A stretch of DNA of 64,000 nucleotides, from the NCBI GenBank assembly GCA_017465565.1, contig JAFTWA010000031.1:1-64000 (forward strand). The letters are read 5' to 3'. The stretch comes from Tyzzerella sp. (lineage in GTDB: Bacteria > Bacillota > Clostridia > Lachnospirales > Lachnospiraceae). The notes beneath the pieces were generated by a model. That model saw nothing but the letters and a program-made list of their open reading frames with translations. It was not told where the DNA came from and did no database searches. The translations under genes and the position numbers were made by a program. Position 1 is the first letter of the stretch, and every line of letters starts with the position of its first letter. Positions 61,789-64,000 of the stretch are shown here, piece by piece.

Positions 61789-62607
61789 TTAGATTTGTTC
61801 ATTTGTATGCTGTCTGCGATATTCTTTAGGTGACATTCCTACTAATTTTTTAAATACACGGCTAAAATACAATGGGTCTTGATATCCTACCTGTGCTGCA
61901 ATTTCTGTGATACTAACTTTGGTAGAAATGAGAGCAGACATAGTATCTTTTATACGTAGCGTTTGCTGGTAAGCAAGAGGAGTCATTCCCGTTTCTTCTT
62001 TGAATAAATACATGAAATGACTTTGGCTAAGGTTACATGCATCAGCTAATTCTTTAATATGAATCTCCGTATTGTAATTTGCAGTGATATAAGTAATTGC
62101 GTTTTGCAAATAATCATTTGCAACATTTGAATTGTTAATTTGCTTGCCCAGCATATAGAGAATGTATAATAATAGTCCATTTGCACTTGATACAGTTTTC
62201 GTTGAATTGTACTCTGCAATCAATTGTAGTAACAACTTCTGAATAATGGGTGAGTGGGAGACCGCATGAACACCACAATTCAAATGGGCATCTTTCAGAA
62301 TTTCTTCTATGTTGTAACCGGTAAAGTGAACCCAGATTCTTTTTGTTTCAACAAAATCAATATATTTTTGAGGTGCATTTGCGGGATATAATACAAATCC
62401 ATGTTTTAAGCGATGATTCACACCATTGTATTCTACATCAAATGGTCCTGATTCAATATAAATTAATTGATAGTCTGAGCGACCTTTTAAACGTGAAATT
62501 CCAGCGTTCGTGTTTCTGTGTGTCAGCATACCACAATCGTTAATCTGTAAATATGAAGTACAGTCTAAATCATTTGGTTCCCTAAAATCAATGTTATATA
62601 TGTTCAT
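61789..62607 (-). CDS. AraC-family transcriptional regulator
   Basis: 272 residues from the ATG at 62607, with AGGAGAA upstream; the longer frame to 62700 crosses the promoter. Cupin domain (YQLIYIESGPFDVEYNG, GFVLYPANAPQKYID) and AraC helix-turn-helix (IKELADACNLSQSHFMYLFKE, SITEIAAQVGYQDPLYFSRVF, GMSPKEYRRQ). Divergent from the ABC ATPase gene and convergent with the flavoprotein operon; it probably controls the ATPase-containing unit. Confidence 0.88.
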   Translation of the reverse strand: MNIYNIDFREPNDLDCTSYLQINDCGMLTHRNTNAGISRLKGRSDYQLIYIESGPFDVEYNGVNHRLKHGFVLYPANAPQKYIDFVETKRIWVHFTGYNIEEILKDAHLNCGVHAVSHSPIIQKLLLQLIAEYNSTKTVSSANGLLLYILYMLGKQINNSNVANDYLQNAITYITANYNTEIHIKELADACNLSQSHFMYLFKEETGMTPLAYQQTLRIKDTMSALISTKVSITEIAAQVGYQDPLYFSRVFKKLVGMSPKEYRRQHTNEQI

Positions 62608-62643
62608 CGTCTTTCTCCTGTTTTTCCAGCAATTCCCATGGCT

Positions 62644-62672
62644 ATAATACCATAAAATCGGAATATTGTCCA
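62644..62672 (-). promoter_or_regulatory. Promoter of the AraC gene at 61789
   Basis: On the - strand TGGACA (62672-62667), 17-base spacer, TATTAT (62649-62644). The start codon lies 37 bases downstream. Confidence 0.6.
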
Positions 62673-62684
62673 TGTTTTTAGGAA

Positions 62685-62714
62685 TTGAATGTATTCTCAT
62701 AAGAACAGGATAAT
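62685..62714 (+). promoter_or_regulatory. Probable promoter of the ABC ATPase gene
   Basis: TTGAAT (62685-62690), 18-base spacer, GATAAT (62709-62714). The start codon at 62764 follows AGAGGAGG. Confidence 0.5.
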
Positions 62715-62763
62715 ATTAAAATAAGAATATAGCGTGGATTAGCATGTGTAAGAGGAGGAAATT

Positions 62764-64000
62764 ATGGCAGGAATAGTTTTAAAGGACATCTGTAAGGTAT
62801 ATCCAAGCAGAGACAAGAAGCAGGCAGAGGGTGTGCTTGCAGTGAACAATTTCAATATGGAAATTGAAGACAATGAATTCATTGTATTTGTCGGACCTTC
62901 TGGTTGTGGTAAATCTACCACACTGCGGATGATTGCAGGATTGGAAGGAATCTCCAGTGGTGAGCTGTATATTGACGGACAATATATGAACGACACAGAA
63001 CCGAAAAATCGAGATATTTCCATGGTGTTTCAGAACTATGCGTTGTATCCGCATATGACTGCGTACAAAAATATTGCTTTTGGGCTTACAACCCGTAAGA
63101 TTCCAGTACCAGTTTATGAGGAGAATGAGCACACGAAAGAAAAGATAGCGGAAATAGCCAGACTGCAAGCGGATACGAAGGCCGTATTTAAAGGAATTCT
63201 TTCTGCTGAAAAAGAATTGGCGCCATTGGAAAAGAAACTGGCAGCAAAACAACAATATCTCGACAATCTCTTAGAGGAGATAGCAGGCTTACAGGCAAAA
63301 AAAGCCAAAACTGTGAGAATGAGACAAAGATTGGAAAAACTTCAATCTTCGAAACAGGAATTGGAAGCAGTAGTGACAGATTTGCAGTGCAAAATCAGTC
63401 AGATTGAAGAAAAGATAAAGAGCAGCAAAGAAAAGATGGAAAGCAATGACAACAGGATTGCCGAAATCCAAAACATGCTATCTGGTTATCAAAAAATGGC
63501 AATTGACAATGAGGCTATTAAAAAAGCGGAAAAGGATATTGCATATTACGAAAAAGCAGCAATCAAGGATGAAAAGCGACGCAACCAAGATGAGACAGCT
63601 TTGAAAGCGAAGGAAGCGGAGTTAGAAACTGTAGAGAAGCAAATGAATGATTGCGACAAGGTAAGCAAACTTTATTTCCAATTGGAAATGAAGTCGGAAG
63701 AACTTCAGAGTGAAATTAGCTTCTTGAAAGACGAGCTTCGCATTCTGGATATCAGAAAGACATCACTTGAAAGAGAACTGCAGGCAAACAAAGACAAACT
63801 GGAGTTATACAAAACAACAGAGCAGCCGGTTTTTACGTACAGGAATTACACAGATGATGAAATAGACCGCAAGGTAAAAATGGCAGCTGATATTTTAGAT
63901 ATCAATAAGCTTTTGAATCGTAAACCAAGAGAAATGAGTGGTGGACAAAGACAACGTATTGCATTAGGAAGAGCAATTGTGCGTGAACCGAAGGTGTTTC
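62764..64000 (+). CDS. Sugar ABC transporter ATPase (MsmK/UgpC type) with ~245-residue coiled-coil insertion, 3' truncated
   Basis: 412 residues are visible and the frame runs off the window. Walker [10 protein letters not shown] is at 44-52, the Q-loop Gln at 90 ([11 protein letters not shown]), and the signature MSGGQ at 391-395 followed by [17 protein letters not shown]. In ordinary members the IAFGL..RK segment leads within a few residues to the D[EK]IDRKV..AA.IL helix; here they are separated by residues about 117-361, made of long heptad-like Glu/Lys/Leu helices (for example [19 protein letters not shown]). Both flanks read normally, so this is an insertion in the helical domain, not a frameshift. 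Likely energises CUT1 importers such as 15360-17071. Strong AGAGGAGG ribosome site. Confidence 0.88.
   Translation, partial: MAGIVLKDICKVYPSRDKKQAEGVLAVNNFNMEIEDNEFIVFVGPSGCGKSTTLRMIAGLEGISSGELYIDGQYMNDTEPKNRDISMVFQNYALYPHMTAYKNIAFGLTTRKIPVPVYEENEHTKEKIAEIARLQADTKAVFKGILSAEKELAPLEKKLAAKQQYLDNLLEEIAGLQAKKAKTVRMRQRLEKLQSSKQELEAVVTDLQCKISQIEEKIKSSKEKMESNDNRIAEIQNMLSGYQKMAIDNEAIKKAEKDIAYYEKAAIKDEKRRNQDETALKAKEAELETVEKQMNDCDKVSKLYFQLEMKSEELQSEISFLKDELRILDIRKTSLERELQANKDKLELYKTTEQPVFTYRNYTDDEIDRKVKMAADILDINKLLNRKPREMSGGQRQRIALGRAIVREPKVF

Noticed and set aside
1..64000. tRNA, rRNA or insertion sequence with terminal inverted repeats
   Set aside because: None was recognised on reading; the only mobile-type genes are the two Rpn family members, which have no evident terminal repeats apart from the duplicated hairpin.

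Overview
The window is a carbohydrate-use region from a low-GC Gram-positive bacterium. Lachnospiraceae or a related gut Clostridia is the best guess. The support is the AT-rich sequence, strong AGGAGG-type ribosome sites, many lipobox lipoproteins, no outer-membrane genes, many AraC-type regulators beside glycoside hydrolases, and Rpn-type PD-(D/E)XK nuclease genes of a kind common in that family. The assignment is by gene-family familiarity, not by a search.

Layout. (1) 1-5.97 kb: the end of a beta-helix surface protein, a membrane-anchored Big_2 protein, then a cytosolic unit of TIM-barrel isomerase, CE7 deacetylase, SGNH esterase and GH2 hydrolase, closed by a perfect hairpin. (2) 6.0-8.8 kb: a decayed Rpn nuclease gene between two near-identical terminators, and a converging ATPase/nuclease gene whose promoter lies inside a 20-bp palindrome. 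(3) 8.8-15.2 kb: AraC regulator, iron-type dehydrogenase, MBL-fold hydrolase, KDPG-type aldolase, a second AraC regulator, and a large GtaA/DUF4965-like protein. (4) 15.3-28.3 kb: sugar ABC permeases and binding protein, an MBL-fold lipoprotein, a 2768-residue beta-helix protein and an acidic lipoprotein. (5) 28.3-33.4 kb: HAD phosphatase, glycerophosphodiesterase (GDPD), isomerase, MgtC, and a GDPD-AraC pair. (6) 33.4-50.8 kb: AraC regulator and divergent GH3, an intact Rpn nuclease, an orphan binding protein, a GH30 lipoprotein, a 2213-residue modular SGNH protein, a cytosolic GH30, then an AraC-GDPD pair. (7) 50.8-61.8 kb: an RpiR regulator divergent from a nine-gene operon: GlcD-like flavoprotein, Fe-S subunit, class II aldolase, PfkB kinase, FGGY kinase, fused EtfB-EtfA, IolB-like isomerase, a serine-hydrolase-like protein and a DMT permease. 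(8) 61.8-64 kb: AraC regulator and a divergent ABC ATPase with a long coiled-coil insertion, cut by the window edge.

How it fits together (inference). Surface proteins and secreted or lipid-anchored GH30/SGNH enzymes would trim an esterified glycan or glycolipid. ABC importers would take up fragments, and cytosolic GH2, GH3, GH30, CE7 and SGNH enzymes would finish them. Three GDPD paralogues, two of them paired with near-duplicate AraC regulators, suggest glycerophosphodiester-linked substrates. A 51-bp promoter architecture shared by the GDPD-AraC operon and the orphan-binding-protein/GH30/SGNH operon ties these into one probable regulon.

The best candidate for an undescribed system is the 51.8-61.7 kb operon. 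It looks like a sugar or sugar-acid oxidation pathway that sends electrons from a GlcD-type flavoenzyme, through an Fe-S subunit that has lost its CCG cysteines, to a single-chain EtfBA. It is coupled to IolB/IolC/IolJ-like enzymes without the usual IolG/IolE/IolD steps.
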